Notes: generated by a model not told the origin, from the letters alone. A DNA stretch of 64,000 nucleotides from a virus (IMGVR_UViG_3300028364_000026:1-64000); one strand, 5' to 3'; positions 16,700 through 25,366 are shown, numbered from the stretch's first letter. A program made the numbers and translations.

Positions 16700-18502
16700 T
16701 TAATCGTTATTAAGGTATCTAGGTAAATTTTCTAAATACGAATTTGTTATTTTACAAAAAGTTAAATCACAAATATTAAATTTAAATTGTGATATACTTC
16801 CTATGAAACTACCAGCAAAATTTGTTTCTAATGGTAATGTTCTATCATTCTGGTCCAATCCTCCGAATGTTTGACTTTCAATTAATCCTTGTGTACCACC
16901 ACCTAAACTAAAATTAAATGGTACACCAATTTGTTTAAGTTTATACTCATTTAATCGTCTCCCAATAAATTCAGGAAAATCTCTATCAATATGTTTTAGT
17001 TTACCGTTAATATAATATAATAATTTACCAGTTCTCCTTTTAGTATTCTTTAATTCACAGTCTGTTTTCTCTGGTGCAACAAATTTAATTACAATATAAG
17101 ACCATTTATCAGATGGTACTAAAAATGGTATTGTTTCTTTTTTTACCACAGTTACCTCACATGCTTTATTTACCGTTAATAATTTATATCTTATTCTACC
17201 ATCATCAGTTATCATGAATCCCAAGGCATTATCGATTATATCTTCCTCATATTCTATTTCAGTTTGAGGGGAAGTAAAACCACTAAAACTACAAACAGTT
17301 TCGTTACCAAAATCATCATTGGGACCACTACAGGTACCACAATTGTTTTCCCCTTTATTTTTTGTTGCTCTACCATACACTAAAAAAGGGTTAGTTGTAT
17401 TTGTTACCACTTCACTTGAACGAATAACGGCAATCCCTTTACCATCATAACTACATTTACTTTGAGCACCTAATCCATCATGGTTTCTTTTACACACACC
17501 ACAACGTTTTGACGAATCTTCAATATCTGGATTTGAAAGGATAATACTACCCTCTGGTTCTAATAATTTTGGTTCTCTACCATCATGTGACCTACCGTAT
17601 ATTAAAAATTCATTAGTTATTAATTCAATTTCCATTACTGGTGGTGTTAAAGGAATACCAAAACCATATTCACCAACTAAAATTATTTCATTTTCTTTTG
17701 GTACGGTACACCAATCGCTTATATCATCAGTACAACTAATATCTAATGGGTCGATTGTACATGTTGATGTACAACCAGTATCCGAACCAACCCATTCTTT
17801 CCAAAATTTATTTTCTGAGCGAGCACCCATATAAAAAAACATACCGTTAGCGTTTTTTTCTGGGTCGTTATATATATTATTTAATGTTTTACCACTAACA
17901 ATAACGCTTTCTGGTCTTAACCAAAACTCAGCAGACCAACTGTGTTTTACCCTAGTTGGTAACACTTCATAATCATACCCATCTAGTTTATAGAAACCTT
18001 GATAAAACCCACCTCTAAATCTCATATAATCACCAATTGGTGATACATTTTTAACTAAATTAGTTTCATATATAAATGGGTCTTCTGGGCTTGTTGTACC
18101 ACTAATAGCATGTAGGTTTAACCTATTTTCATTAGGTGGTATAAATAAAGTGGACCCAGTTAAGGCCATCAATAATTCTGGGTTTGATTTATCTATTGTT
18201 GGTTCTGGTCTATCAAATAAAATCCTTCCATTATCTATTCCAGTTAAACCAAAAGTTGAAAGAGAATGACCAGTATTTGTGGCTTCGTCCCAAGACACAA
18301 GACTGTATATAGATTTGGTAACATCAACATTTTCGTAAATGTCTTCTCTATTGAAATCGTACCAAACAACATTACAAACTTCTTCTTCTAGTGGTAAACA
18401 ATTTGGTGAATTACCATCCATAGACAAGAAAAAGTCCCAGTAGTCTGAATTTGAAAGTTTAACTTTTAACCCGTTAAAATTGTAATTTTTTATGTTTCCC
18501 AT
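16700..18502 (-). CDS. Cys-rich LamG-like structural protein (about 600 aa)
   Basis: The longest frame starts at 18535, but Met12 (MGNIKNYNFNGLKV, start at 18502) lies two bases after the upstream stop and is preferred. Residues 190-230 (HSWSAEFWLRPESV) and the last 100 residues (FIGSISQFKFNICD) look like halves of a concanavalin A/LamG-type jelly roll, a common carbohydrate-binding fold. The middle, roughly residues 240-430, has many cysteines in CxxC-type pairs (CTSTC, CGVCKRNHDG, CGTCSGPNDD), which may bind metal or form disulfides on the virion surface. A receptor-binding or decoration role is likely; the fold call is moderate. Confidence 0.55.
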   Translation of the reverse strand: MGNIKNYNFNGLKVKLSNSDYWDFFLSMDGNSPNCLPLEEEVCNVVWYDFNREDIYENVDVTKSIYSLVSWDEATNTGHSLSTFGLTGIDNGRILFDRPEPTIDKSNPELLMALTGSTLFIPPNENRLNLHAISGTTSPEDPFIYETNLVKNVSPIGDYMRFRGGFYQGFYKLDGYDYEVLPTRVKHSWSAEFWLRPESVIVSGKTLNNIYNDPEKNANGMFFYMGARSENKFWKEWVGSDTGCTSTCTIDPLDISCTDDISDWCTVPKENEIILVGEYGFGIPLTPPVMEIELITNEFLIYGRSHDGREPKLLEPEGSIILSNPDIEDSSKRCGVCKRNHDGLGAQSKCSYDGKGIAVIRSSEVVTNTTNPFLVYGRATKNKGENNCGTCSGPNDDFGNETVCSFSGFTSPQTEIEYEEDIIDNALGFMITDDGRIRYKLLTVNKACEVTVVKKETIPFLVPSDKWSYIVIKFVAPEKTDCELKNTKRRTGKLLYYINGKLKHIDRDFPEFIGRRLNEYKLKQIGVPFNFSLGGGTQGLIESQTFGGLDQNDRTLPLETNFAGSFIGSISQFKFNICDLTFCKITNSYLENLPRYLNND

Positions 18503-18504
18503 TC

Positions 18505-20235
18505 TTAAAAAGTATCTAAATTTGTTCTTTTCCAACCATTATTTGTTTTAACATATAAATAATTATTATCTACTGTTACATTACCAACCGAACCATTTTC
18601 ATCTTCACTAGACAAAGGTGTAAAATTAGGTATTGTTAAATGTTTTGGTTTAAAATCATTATTTGTTTCCCAATTACCATCTGCATCAATAACTAATTCT
18701 GAAGATAAATCAACACCCATAGAGTGTAATATTGTTAAACCACCACCAAAAGACGTTTCTTTTGTCCCATTATAATTTAATTCAATATTATTATCTTCAG
18801 CTAATATTGTTTGTGTTTCTAAATAAGTCTTTGAAGAACTAGTTAAACCAAGGGCCAATTCTTTTACCGCTTCAACCAACATGGGTATAATACCATCAAT
18901 ATGTATTCCTTTATATAATTCTTCGCTATTATGATTAGTAAAAACCAATAATGGCTCTATTTCCTCAATTTGTTGTGCTATGAAACCTAATTTATATAAA
19001 TCAGTCCCACCTATTTTATCTTTCCATTGATATTTAACACCTTCAAACAACTTTATTTTTTCCAACGCCCCAACTAATGGTTCAATATTTTCCTTTAGTC
19101 TCTCATCCGAAGTATTTACAGTAATATCACCATTTGCGTCTACTCCAATATTATTAACTAATGGTGTAGATTTAATTCGTTTTATGTTAAAATAATCGAC
19201 ATATAATGTATCTTTAGTATCACCAGTAATATTATTACCAAAAATAAAAACTGAATCACTTTTAGCTTCTGAGTTGCTACCAAAAACAAAACTGTTCTCA
19301 CCTTCAGCCCTAGTGTTAAAACCACCAGCAAACGAACGTAAACCAAGTGCCTCTGCACGTTGACCTTGTGCGTGTGAATAATTACCAAAAGCAATCGTAT
19401 CAATTCCTTGTGCATGTGAACTCGTACCAGAAGATATTGTATCAATTCCTTGTGCATATGAAGCAAAACCCGATGAATCTGTCCGTACACCAATAGAAAT
19501 TGAATTAGACCCACTAGCTATTGATTGAACACCCATAGAAACTGAATTAATTCCACTAGCAATATTAATATGACCAACTTGTGTTCTTATAGAGCCATTA
19601 CTAGTACCGCTACCCCAATATATACCACCACCACTTGATGGTAGCCAAGAACCTTTTCCTTCGGCATTTATTCTAGTCCAAACATCATTAATATTACCGC
19701 CTTTATCTATAATTAAGTCTTTTGTTTTGGTTATTCCTTGAACATCAACCCATATTGTTCTACCAGTATAATCTAATGTTCCAGCTGAATAATTAACCAA
19801 ACTAGTTGTTTCTAACTCACCACTATAATTACCATTACCATTATCAACAAAATTAATTGGCGTAATATCAAATTCGATACCTAAATAAGTAAGAGTCACT
19901 AAATTATCATCAATGGTTGTTGTTGTATCTGGATAAAACACTGGTTCAGTAAATTGTGTTTCATCAAAATTTAGCGGGGTTATTGGTGAAAAATTAATTT
20001 CAGCATTTGCCATCTCTGGAATCCCCCAAGTAAAAGTTGTTAACCCACCACTAGTAACAAAAGAACTAGTTATTGAAACTTGGGTTGTAGTTTCACCAAT
20101 GGTAGTTAGGTCTGGACCTTTTGGTAATAAATTAAATGGCACACCAAATACGGTTGAACCAGATAAAGTTGTTGTAGTTTTTATATTTTGTTTAACTTGT
20201 CTATTGTTAGAAAAGTCTAATTTCGTTTTAAACAT
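18505..20235 (-). CDS. Tail fibre with YadA-like repeats and S74 chaperone domain (576 aa)
   Basis: Residues about 215-345 are short repeats such as ASGSNSISIGVRTD and SSGFASYAQGIDT, the left-handed parallel-roll repeats of YadA-type trimeric adhesins. From Ser376, TSDERLKENIEPL starts a peptidase S74 intramolecular chaperone domain that continues through YKLGFIAQQIEE to about residue 465. S74 domains trimerise fibres and cleave themselves at the Ser. Here some 110 further residues follow the domain, which is unusual because S74 is normally C-terminal. The promoter motif at 20254-20262 lies 19 nt upstream. Confidence 0.85.
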   Translation of the reverse strand: MFKTKLDFSNNRQVKQNIKTTTTLSGSTVFGVPFNLLPKGPDLTTIGETTTQVSITSSFVTSGGLTTFTWGIPEMANAEINFSPITPLNFDETQFTEPVFYPDTTTTIDDNLVTLTYLGIEFDITPINFVDNGNGNYSGELETTSLVNYSAGTLDYTGRTIWVDVQGITKTKDLIIDKGGNINDVWTRINAEGKGSWLPSSGGGIYWGSGTSNGSIRTQVGHINIASGINSVSMGVQSIASGSNSISIGVRTDSSGFASYAQGIDTISSGTSSHAQGIDTIAFGNYSHAQGQRAEALGLRSFAGGFNTRAEGENSFVFGSNSEAKSDSVFIFGNNITGDTKDTLYVDYFNIKRIKSTPLVNNIGVDANGDITVNTSDERLKENIEPLVGALEKIKLFEGVKYQWKDKIGGTDLYKLGFIAQQIEEIEPLLVFTNHNSEELYKGIHIDGIIPMLVEAVKELALGLTSSSKTYLETQTILAEDNNIELNYNGTKETSFGGGLTILHSMGVDLSSELVIDADGNWETNNDFKPKHLTIPNFTPLSSEDENGSVGNVTVDNNYLYVKTNNGWKRTNLDTF

Positions 20236-20253
20236 AATAATTATGGTTTTTAT

Positions 20254-20285
20254 TATAAATATTCTACTATTTTAATATATTTATA
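20254..20285. promoter_or_regulatory. Divergent pair of late-promoter motifs
   Basis: ATATTTATA occurs on the minus strand at 20254-20262, facing the S74 fibre, and on the plus strand at 20277-20285, 14 nt before the ATG at 20300. Two exact copies in a 64-nt gap, each facing a gene at similar spacing, support the promoter reading. Confidence 0.6.
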
Positions 20286-20299
20286 ATAAAAGAATAAAT

Positions 20300-20764
20300 A
20301 TGGCAACATTTAAAAAGAAACAATTGGAAGAAACAGTTGGTGGTGACATTTTCTCTAATAGTGGGGATAGAAATGCAGTTTGTAATTCAGAAATAGAAAC
20401 TGGTCCAGTTGATAAACCATATAACGATTATTCTGATTACCAAAGAGGTATTTCAACTACAACCGATAGGGCTTTAAGTCGTTATGGTCAAGATATACCA
20501 TGGTTTGCTGTTTATAATTTCGGTGGTTCTATGGTTAGAGAAAATTCAAGAATAATTAAAAAAAATATAGTTGAGGATAAAATTGATGATTTAGTTAGAA
20601 AAAATAAAAACAATGGTATTCTAACAAAAGGGGGTAATTTAAAGGTTTCTAAAATACTAGATTCAATCTCAACTACCGATTTTACTGATGATGAAATTGA
20701 AGAATTAAAAAAAGTATTGACTGATAAAAAACCTGTAACCCAAAAAACATTAAACAATGAATAG
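20300..20764 (+). CDS. Hypothetical protein (154 aa)
   Basis: First gene of a five-gene plus-strand set behind a late-type promoter motif. The N-terminal half contains a DRALSRYGQDIPWFAVYNFG stretch; the C-terminal half is lysine-rich and helical (DFTDDEIEELKKVLTDKK). No membrane segment or catalytic motif. It overlaps the next gene by 8 nt. The context of small virion-type genes suggests a structural or assembly role, but no family is recognised. Confidence 0.55.
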   Translation: MATFKKKQLEETVGGDIFSNSGDRNAVCNSEIETGPVDKPYNDYSDYQRGISTTTDRALSRYGQDIPWFAVYNFGGSMVRENSRIIKKNIVEDKIDDLVRKNKNNGILTKGGNLKVSKILDSISTTDFTDDEIEELKKVLTDKKPVTQKTLNNE

Positions 20765-21188
20765 CAATATAAAAGATAAGGTAATATCTACTGGTAAAGG
20801 TGCTGAGGGAAAAAAACATCAAGCGTTTGCAATGGAATTATCTAGACTAAAAGCAGCTAAAAAAACTTGTTCCGAAACAAAAAACTGTGTTGAATACACA
20901 AAACTTGGTGGGGACTTTCGTTTCAATCAAATAGAAAGAGTTGTAGAGGTCCCTAAAAAAACGGACGAGATGAGACGTAAGATACAAAAAGAGACAAACC
21001 CAAATAATACTTATCAAAAAGAAGAATCACCAACAGAAGTAAAAATTCCATCTACATCAAGAGCTAGTAATCATGATGGTGGTGAAAAACATAAAATATT
21101 AAATAATTCACAAGCATTAAGTGAAGAAATCCATAAGATAAACTATTTAATAGAACAGATAAATAATAACAAAAAAATAAAAATTTAA
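20757..21188 (+). CDS. Hypothetical basic protein (143 aa)
   Basis: Starts inside the end of the upstream gene (8-nt overlap), so it is likely translationally coupled. Lysine-rich, with two cysteines near residues 38-44 (CSETKNC), a polar low-complexity middle and a helical, coiled-coil-like C-terminus (LSEEIHKINYLIEQINNNKK). No family recognised. Probably a small virion or assembly protein. Confidence 0.5.
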   Translation: MNSNIKDKVISTGKGAEGKKHQAFAMELSRLKAAKKTCSETKNCVEYTKLGGDFRFNQIERVVEVPKKTDEMRRKIQKETNPNNTYQKEESPTEVKIPSTSRASNHDGGEKHKILNNSQALSEEIHKINYLIEQINNNKKIKI

Positions 21189-21191
21189 AAC

Positions 21192-21650
21192 ATGCCAACA
21201 ATTTATAACGGTGGTCAATCACCACTAGAAGAATTCGCAATTAACGGTAATCCATTATATCCTGGTTCTGGTAGGTTAGCAATAATCTCTCAATCAAAAA
21301 TTGGTCTAACAAAATATGATTTCGGTGGTTCATATAAAAACCCAGCAATTACTGGAAATCCAGACGATGCCTATGGTATAACACACACTAACGCAGTTGC
21401 TGATAGTGATTCACCATATTTAGGTAGAGGAACTGGTGATGGTATTTCTCAGGGTGTCTTTGGGGCTATTAATAACTATAGTGGTGGTAACATTGAAGAT
21501 ATTAACGGGACAGTAGGTGTACAAGGTTCTGGTCGGAACCCATTAATTACACTTAACGCTGGTACTTGGGGTTATGGACCAACAGCTATTTCTGGTGAAA
21601 AGTATGTTGCTCCAGATACTTCATTAAATGTTGGTCAAGTAATTTTTTAA
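21192..21650 (+). CDS. Hypothetical Gly-rich protein (152 aa)
   Basis: Follows the upstream gene by three bases. Rich in Gly, Asn, Tyr and Ser with loops such as GTGDGISQGVFGAINNYSGG; no helices of note and no cysteine. The composition resembles phage structural proteins rather than enzymes. Ends one base before the next ATG, so the genes are one unit. Confidence 0.5.
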   Translation: MPTIYNGGQSPLEEFAINGNPLYPGSGRLAIISQSKIGLTKYDFGGSYKNPAITGNPDDAYGITHTNAVADSDSPYLGRGTGDGISQGVFGAINNYSGGNIEDINGTVGVQGSGRNPLITLNAGTWGYGPTAISGEKYVAPDTSLNVGQVIF

Positions 21651-21651
21651 C

Positions 21652-22248
21652 ATGAGACTTTACAAAATATTTCAAGACATTATATTAGAAGAAGTCAATA
21701 TGAGTAAAACTGTATTGACTGAAGCTGTTTCATCGGATAGTATCGATAGTATAGTTAATGGGGTTGACGGTAAACATTTTCACGTTAAGTTTGATTATAG
21801 AAGTCCAAGAGGTGATACCACTAATAGGTGGGTACAAATATATGACTATGTGACAACTACAGCTAATAACGATGCCGTTAGTGCTTTTGAGGTATCAAAA
21901 GATGGTGTCGAAACTGGACTTTGGAAAATATTTAGATTAGATAGGATAGATAATTACACACCATCTAAGGTTCCATTTTATAAGGCGATATCTGATAGGG
22001 TAAATGTACCAAAATTTAATAAAACTGGAAATAGAACTCCATCAATATCGAAGATTAAAAATAAAGCTACTTTTAATTATAATTACGCACCTTCTACTAT
22101 TAAACAACAACAAGGTAATTTGAATAAAGATACAACAAATGTTAATTCAATACCTCCAACACAGCAGAGAGGAATTCCGAATCCTGAAACACCGCAAGAT
22201 TACGAAGAAGAAGAAGATAATGAAGAAGATGAAAATAATAATAACTAA
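21652..22248 (+). CDS. Hypothetical protein, possible internal head protein (198 aa)
   Basis: The N-terminus MRLYKIFQDIILEEV looks like a T4-type capsid-targeting peptide, a short amphipathic helix ending in a (L/I)-x-E site that the prohead protease could cut. Residues 40-110 form a beta-rich domain with RWVQIYDYV and GLWKIFRLDRI, which recalls the end of WYL-type domains. The last 60 residues are polar, with a very acidic tail (EEEEDNEEDE). If the start peptide is real, the product would be packed in the head and injected with DNA. Both assignments are inference. Confidence 0.5.
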   Translation: MRLYKIFQDIILEEVNMSKTVLTEAVSSDSIDSIVNGVDGKHFHVKFDYRSPRGDTTNRWVQIYDYVTTTANNDAVSAFEVSKDGVETGLWKIFRLDRIDNYTPSKVPFYKAISDRVNVPKFNKTGNRTPSISKIKNKATFNYNYAPSTIKQQQGNLNKDTTNVNSIPPTQQRGIPNPETPQDYEEEEDNEEDENNNN

Positions 22249-22267
22249 ATATAAACAGAACTAATAT

Positions 22268-22801
22268 ATGGATACACCAGCACCAGTTAATTTATCTAAC
22301 TTAACAGATATATTAGCTAAATCTAGAAGTTTAATGAAACAATCTAATAGTACCCCTAAATCTAATAGAATAAACGAGGACATTGAACCAGTATATGAAC
22401 AAGAATTAGATAATCAAAAAAGTTTTGACCCGCATGCTGAAGTCTCAGATTATACTGAAGAACAAGTTAATAAATCAGGTTTACCAGATTCGATAAAAGA
22501 ATCTTTTTTAAAAACCAGAATTAAAACAAATCAAAATGGTTCAACAAATCAACTCTCTATTGAACAAATTGAAAAAATAACTGGAACCAAAAGTTTACCA
22601 AAAAATAGAATAAGTGAATCAAGTCATACACAAAATTCAGATATGATAACTATTAGTAAAACTGCACTTAAAGAAATGATTAATGAAAGTATGTTTTCTT
22701 TTTTTAAAGAAAAATATGATAAAACATTAACCGAAGAAACAATTAAAAAAACTATTAACGTTTTGATAAAAGAAGGTAAAATAAACACAAAAAGAAAATA
22801 A
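22268..22801 (+). CDS. Hypothetical protein with helical C-terminus (177 aa)
   Basis: Last gene before a clear terminator. The N-terminal 120 residues are polar and probably flexible. An RINED segment near residue 35 could be a prohead-protease site. The C-terminal 55 residues (ITISKTALKEMINESM to the basic end) form a compact helical domain. No recognised family; a virion protein is likely from context. Confidence 0.5.
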   Translation: MDTPAPVNLSNLTDILAKSRSLMKQSNSTPKSNRINEDIEPVYEQELDNQKSFDPHAEVSDYTEEQVNKSGLPDSIKESFLKTRIKTNQNGSTNQLSIEQIEKITGTKSLPKNRISESSHTQNSDMITISKTALKEMINESMFSFFKEKYDKTLTEETIKKTINVLIKEGKINTKRK

Positions 22802-22805
22802 TATA

Positions 22806-22834
22806 AAAGGGTCTAATTTAGACCCTTTTTTTAT
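22806..22834 (+). terminator. Rho-independent terminator
   Basis: AAAGGGTCTAA and TTAGACCCTTT form a strong stem followed by a run of T. It closes the operon that started at 20300 and isolates the next transcript. Confidence 0.85.
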
Positions 22835-22856
22835 TTACATATGTTTTTTAATATAT

Positions 22857-22865
22857 ATATTTATT
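22857..22865 (+). promoter_or_regulatory. Late-type promoter motif (ATATTTATT)
   Basis: One-base variant of the ATATTTATA motif. It lies between the terminator and the ATG at 22891, at the normal spacing. It supports 22891, not 23021, as the start of the glycosyltransferase reading. Confidence 0.45.
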
Positions 22866-22890
22866 TCGTATAAAAATTATATAAAAAATT

Positions 22891-22977
22891 ATGAAAAACA
22901 ATAAAATAACCATCACCCCAGTTGGTCGCAAAATTAAGGTATTAGTAGTACCTAGCGACAGAACTGGGGTGAGCTGA
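22891..22977 (+). CDS. N-terminal strand of the glycosyltransferase, in a separate frame (28 aa)
   Basis: ATG at 22891 opens a 28-codon frame starting MKNNKITITPVG and ending KVLVVPSDRTGVS, then UGA UAG. A basic run followed by VLVVPSDRTGV is the usual first beta strand and loop of this kind of phage glycosyltransferase. The downstream frame supplies the expected continuation (YFRSTNPHISLERMF) from 22982. It therefore looks like the true 5' end of the gene at 23021-25273, separated by a frame change at 22975. A terminator and promoter motif just upstream support this start. It could instead be a leader peptide. Confidence 0.65.
   Translation: MKNNKITITPVGRKIKVLVVPSDRTGVS
22913..22972 (+). 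promoter_or_regulatory. Three-tier RNA hairpin ending at the frame-change codon
   Basis: The outer stem is 11 bp (TCACCCCAGTT with AACTGGGGTGA, 22913-22923 and 22962-22972). The middle stem is GTCGC/GCGAC (22925-22929, 22955-22959). The inner stem is AGGTATT/AGTACCT with one G-U pair (22937-22943, 22947-22953). The last paired base is the A of the AGC codon before UGA. It overlaps coding sequence, so a recoding or translational control role is possible. Confidence 0.65.
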
Positions 22978-23020
22978 TAGCTATTTTCGCTCAACCAATC
23001 CACATATTTCTTTAGAAAGA

Positions 23021-25273
23021 ATGTTCCCAGATGAATTTCGAGTTGATATTGATTATGAACCAAAATTAGATGATGACACATGGTTAAAACAATATAATAT
23101 AGTTCATTATCATAGAAGCTTGGGACCTAATTCTAAAACTGAAGAACTACTTAAACGTTTAGACTCTTTAGGTATCTGTTCAATTATGGATTTAGATGAT
23201 TATTGGTCACCAGGAATTGACCATCCAGCATACCACATTATTAAAAATAACAAACTAGATAAAATTATAGTAAATAATTTATCTTTAGCGAGAAATATTA
23301 CAACAACAACTAGTTTGTTTGCTGATGAAATATCTAAAATAAATAAAAATGTTTTCGTTTTACCTAATTCAATTGATACTAACGAAAAACAATATAAACT
23401 AAATTTAGAAGCCTCGAACAAAATAAGAATTGGTTGGTTAGGTAGTTCATCACATGAAAAAGATTTAGATTTATTAAAGGGCGTTGCCGCTAAATTAAAA
23501 TCTGATGGTTTACTAGAAAAAGTTCAATTGGTTTTGTGTGGTTTTGATACTAGAGGTCAGTATACTCATATAAACAAAGAAACTGGAGAACAAACACATC
23601 GAAGTATTGAACCAGAAGAATCTGTTTGGGTCAAATACGAAAAAATATTTACTGATGATTATAAAATAGTAAGTCCAGAATATAAAAAATATTTATTAAA
23701 ATATTCAAACGATACTGAATACCCAAACCTTAGTAATGAACCGTATAGACGTGTTTGGACGAAATCTATCTCAACCTATGCAACGAATTATAATCTATTT
23801 GATATTTCCCTTGCACCTATTGAAGTAAATACTTTTAATAAAATGAAATGCATTGTTGGTGATTCACTAATTTCGACAAATAAAGGGTTTAAACATATTG
23901 AGGATATTGTAAAATACGAAACTGTTTTAAAAACTGAAATTAACGGCAACGCAAATGATGTTATTAATTATTTTAAATACGATAATGTTAACACTATTAA
24001 AATAACAACTAAAGATGGATACAATATAGAAGGTACACCTCATCATAAAATAATGATTGATAATAAATGGGTTAAATTAGAAGACTTATCTATTGGTGGT
24101 ACAATCGAATTACTAAAACCAGAATTCTTACAGACAGAATATCAAGAGATTACTTACCCTATGCTATTAACTAAAAATGTCACTCAAGCAAAAATTGATG
24201 CTTCGGATGAAAATATGTTACCTAGAATAAGGATAAACGAAAATTGGGGTAGGTTATTAGGTTATTTATTGGGTAATGGTAATTATAATGGTAGTTCTGA
24301 TATCAGTATTACTTGTGATAAAAGACACATTGATGTGGTTGAAGATGTAGTTTCATTATATAAATCTATTGGGTTAAATCCGTTAGTTTATGAAAATAAT
24401 TTAAGTAAAGATGGCAACGCAGTAGATGTTAAATCAACATGTGTTAATTTTTTATCAATAGCTAAAAAATATGGTTGGTGTGGAACTAAGGGTAAAACAT
24501 ATAGAATACCTAAAGTTATTTTAGAATCCCCAAAATCAGTCATTAAGGAGTTCTTAAAAGGGTTAATTGAAACGGATGGGACCGTAACAACTAACGGTAT
24601 TGTTAGTTTTTATAGTAAAGATATTAAATTAGTAGAACAAGTTCAAATTCTATTATTAGGGTTTGATATTCAAAGTTCTATTTCCTACAGCTATAATAAA
24701 AGCCACAAAAAATATTATTATAATTTAAACCTACGAAGAGAAGGGTCTGAAAATTACTTGAAATATATCGGGTTTGTTTCTAAAGGTAAACAAGAGCGTT
24801 TAAATCGCTTAAAATATAGTACAAGGAGTAATAATTTCATTAAACAAGAAATGACAAATGAAATAGTTAATATTGAACATAAAATAAATTCCGTTTATGA
24901 TGTTGAAGTCGATACAGTCCACCAATATAACGCAAATGGTATTAGAAACCATAATAGTCAATTAAAAGCAATTGAAGCTGGGTTCCACAAAAAAGCTATT
25001 ATAGCACAAGATTTTGGTCCATATCAATTAGACTTAACAAGTGCAATTAAGTATGGTGGTGAGATTGACTATACAGCAAATTCGATTTTAATCGACCCTA
25101 GAAAAAATAATAAAGATTGGTATTCAGCTATTAAAAAATTAATTACTAATCCAGAGTTAACTAAAAAATTACAAGAGAATCTACATGATACGGTAAAAAA
25201 TACTTACTCTATTAAAACGGTTACTGAAGCTAGAAGGAAATTATACTATGACTTATTAGGTAAATCTGACTAA
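23021..25273 (+). CDS. Glycosyltransferase (GT-B/GT4-like), intein-interrupted
   Basis: Main frame of a sugar transferase. It is open from 22973, and the first ATG is at 23021. Rossmann-like segments include YNIVHYHRSLG near residue 25 and IRIGWLGSSSHEKDLDLL near 140. The C-terminal motif is NTFNKMK joined to SQLKAIEAGFHKKAII after intein removal, matching the KS-x-LK-x-x-EA nucleotide-sugar site of GT4-like enzymes. Without the 369-residue intein the frame encodes 381 residues. About 40 more are expected at the N-terminus, encoded in the other frame at 22891-22977. It may glycosylate virion or DNA, or modify host surface; the acceptor is unknown. A hairpin terminator follows. Confidence 0.8.
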   Translation: MFPDEFRVDIDYEPKLDDDTWLKQYNIVHYHRSLGPNSKTEELLKRLDSLGICSIMDLDDYWSPGIDHPAYHIIKNNKLDKIIVNNLSLARNITTTTSLFADEISKINKNVFVLPNSIDTNEKQYKLNLEASNKIRIGWLGSSSHEKDLDLLKGVAAKLKSDGLLEKVQLVLCGFDTRGQYTHINKETGEQTHRSIEPEESVWVKYEKIFTDDYKIVSPEYKKYLLKYSNDTEYPNLSNEPYRRVWTKSISTYATNYNLFDISLAPIEVNTFNKMKCIVGDSLISTNKGFKHIEDIVKYETVLKTEINGNANDVINYFKYDNVNTIKITTKDGYNIEGTPHHKIMIDNKWVKLEDLSIGGTIELLKPEFLQTEYQEITYPMLLTKNVTQAKIDASDENMLPRIRINENWGRLLGYLLGNGNYNGSSDISITCDKRHIDVVEDVVSLYKSIGLNPLVYENNLSKDGNAVDVKSTCVNFLSIAKKYGWCGTKGKTYRIPKVILESPKSVIKEFLKGLIETDGTVTTNGIVSFYSKDIKLVEQVQILLLGFDIQSSISYSYNKSHKKYYYNLNLRREGSENYLKYIGFVSKGKQERLNRLKYSTRSNNFIKQEMTNEIVNIEHKINSVYDVEVDTVHQYNANGIRNHNSQLKAIEAGFHKKAIIAQDFGPYQLDLTSAIKYGGEIDYTANSILIDPRKNNKDWYSAIKKLITNPELTKKLQENLHDTVKNTYSIKTVTEARRKLYYDLLGKSD
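23849..24955 (+). other. Intein in glycosyltransferase (369 aa)
   Basis: Residues 277-645, from Cys (CIVGDSLIST) to IRNHN before Ser646. Block B is GTPHHKIMI, block F VYDVEVDTVHQY. LAGLIDADG motifs are LLGYLLGNG and LKGLIETDG, the first with Asn in the catalytic place. Excision rebuilds FNKMK-SQLKAIEAG. Class 1 intein with an endonuclease domain. Confidence 0.95.
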
Positions 25274-25278
25274 CAAAC

Positions 25279-25312
25279 AAAAAAAAACTTTAATTTATTA
25301 AAGTTTTTTTTT
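25279..25312 (+). terminator. Rho-independent terminator
   Basis: AACTTTAA and TTAAAGTT form a stem with A-tract before and T-tract after, just downstream of the glycosyltransferase stop. Confidence 0.8.
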
Positions 25313-25339
25313 GTTTAAACAAAAATGTTAGTATCTTTG
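25310..25339 (+). promoter_or_regulatory. Bacteroidetes-type promoter
   Basis: TTTG at 25310-25313, 18 nt spacer, then TATCTTTG at 25332-25339. This fits the Bacteroidetes primary-sigma consensus (TTTG, 17-23 nt, TAnnTTTG). The gene starts 28 nt later. This suggests early transcription of the HD-like and dUTPase genes by the host polymerase. Confidence 0.7.
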
Positions 25340-25366
25340 AACAAATAATAATTAATAAAAAATAAT

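Noticed and set aside
18503-18535. Longer start of the LamG-like gene
   Set aside because: It overlaps the S74 fibre gene; Met12 two bases after that stop is more natural.
22848-23081. 77-codon minus-strand frame over the frameshift hairpin
   Set aside because: Antisense shadow; the plus-strand reading gives recognisable glycosyltransferase sequence.
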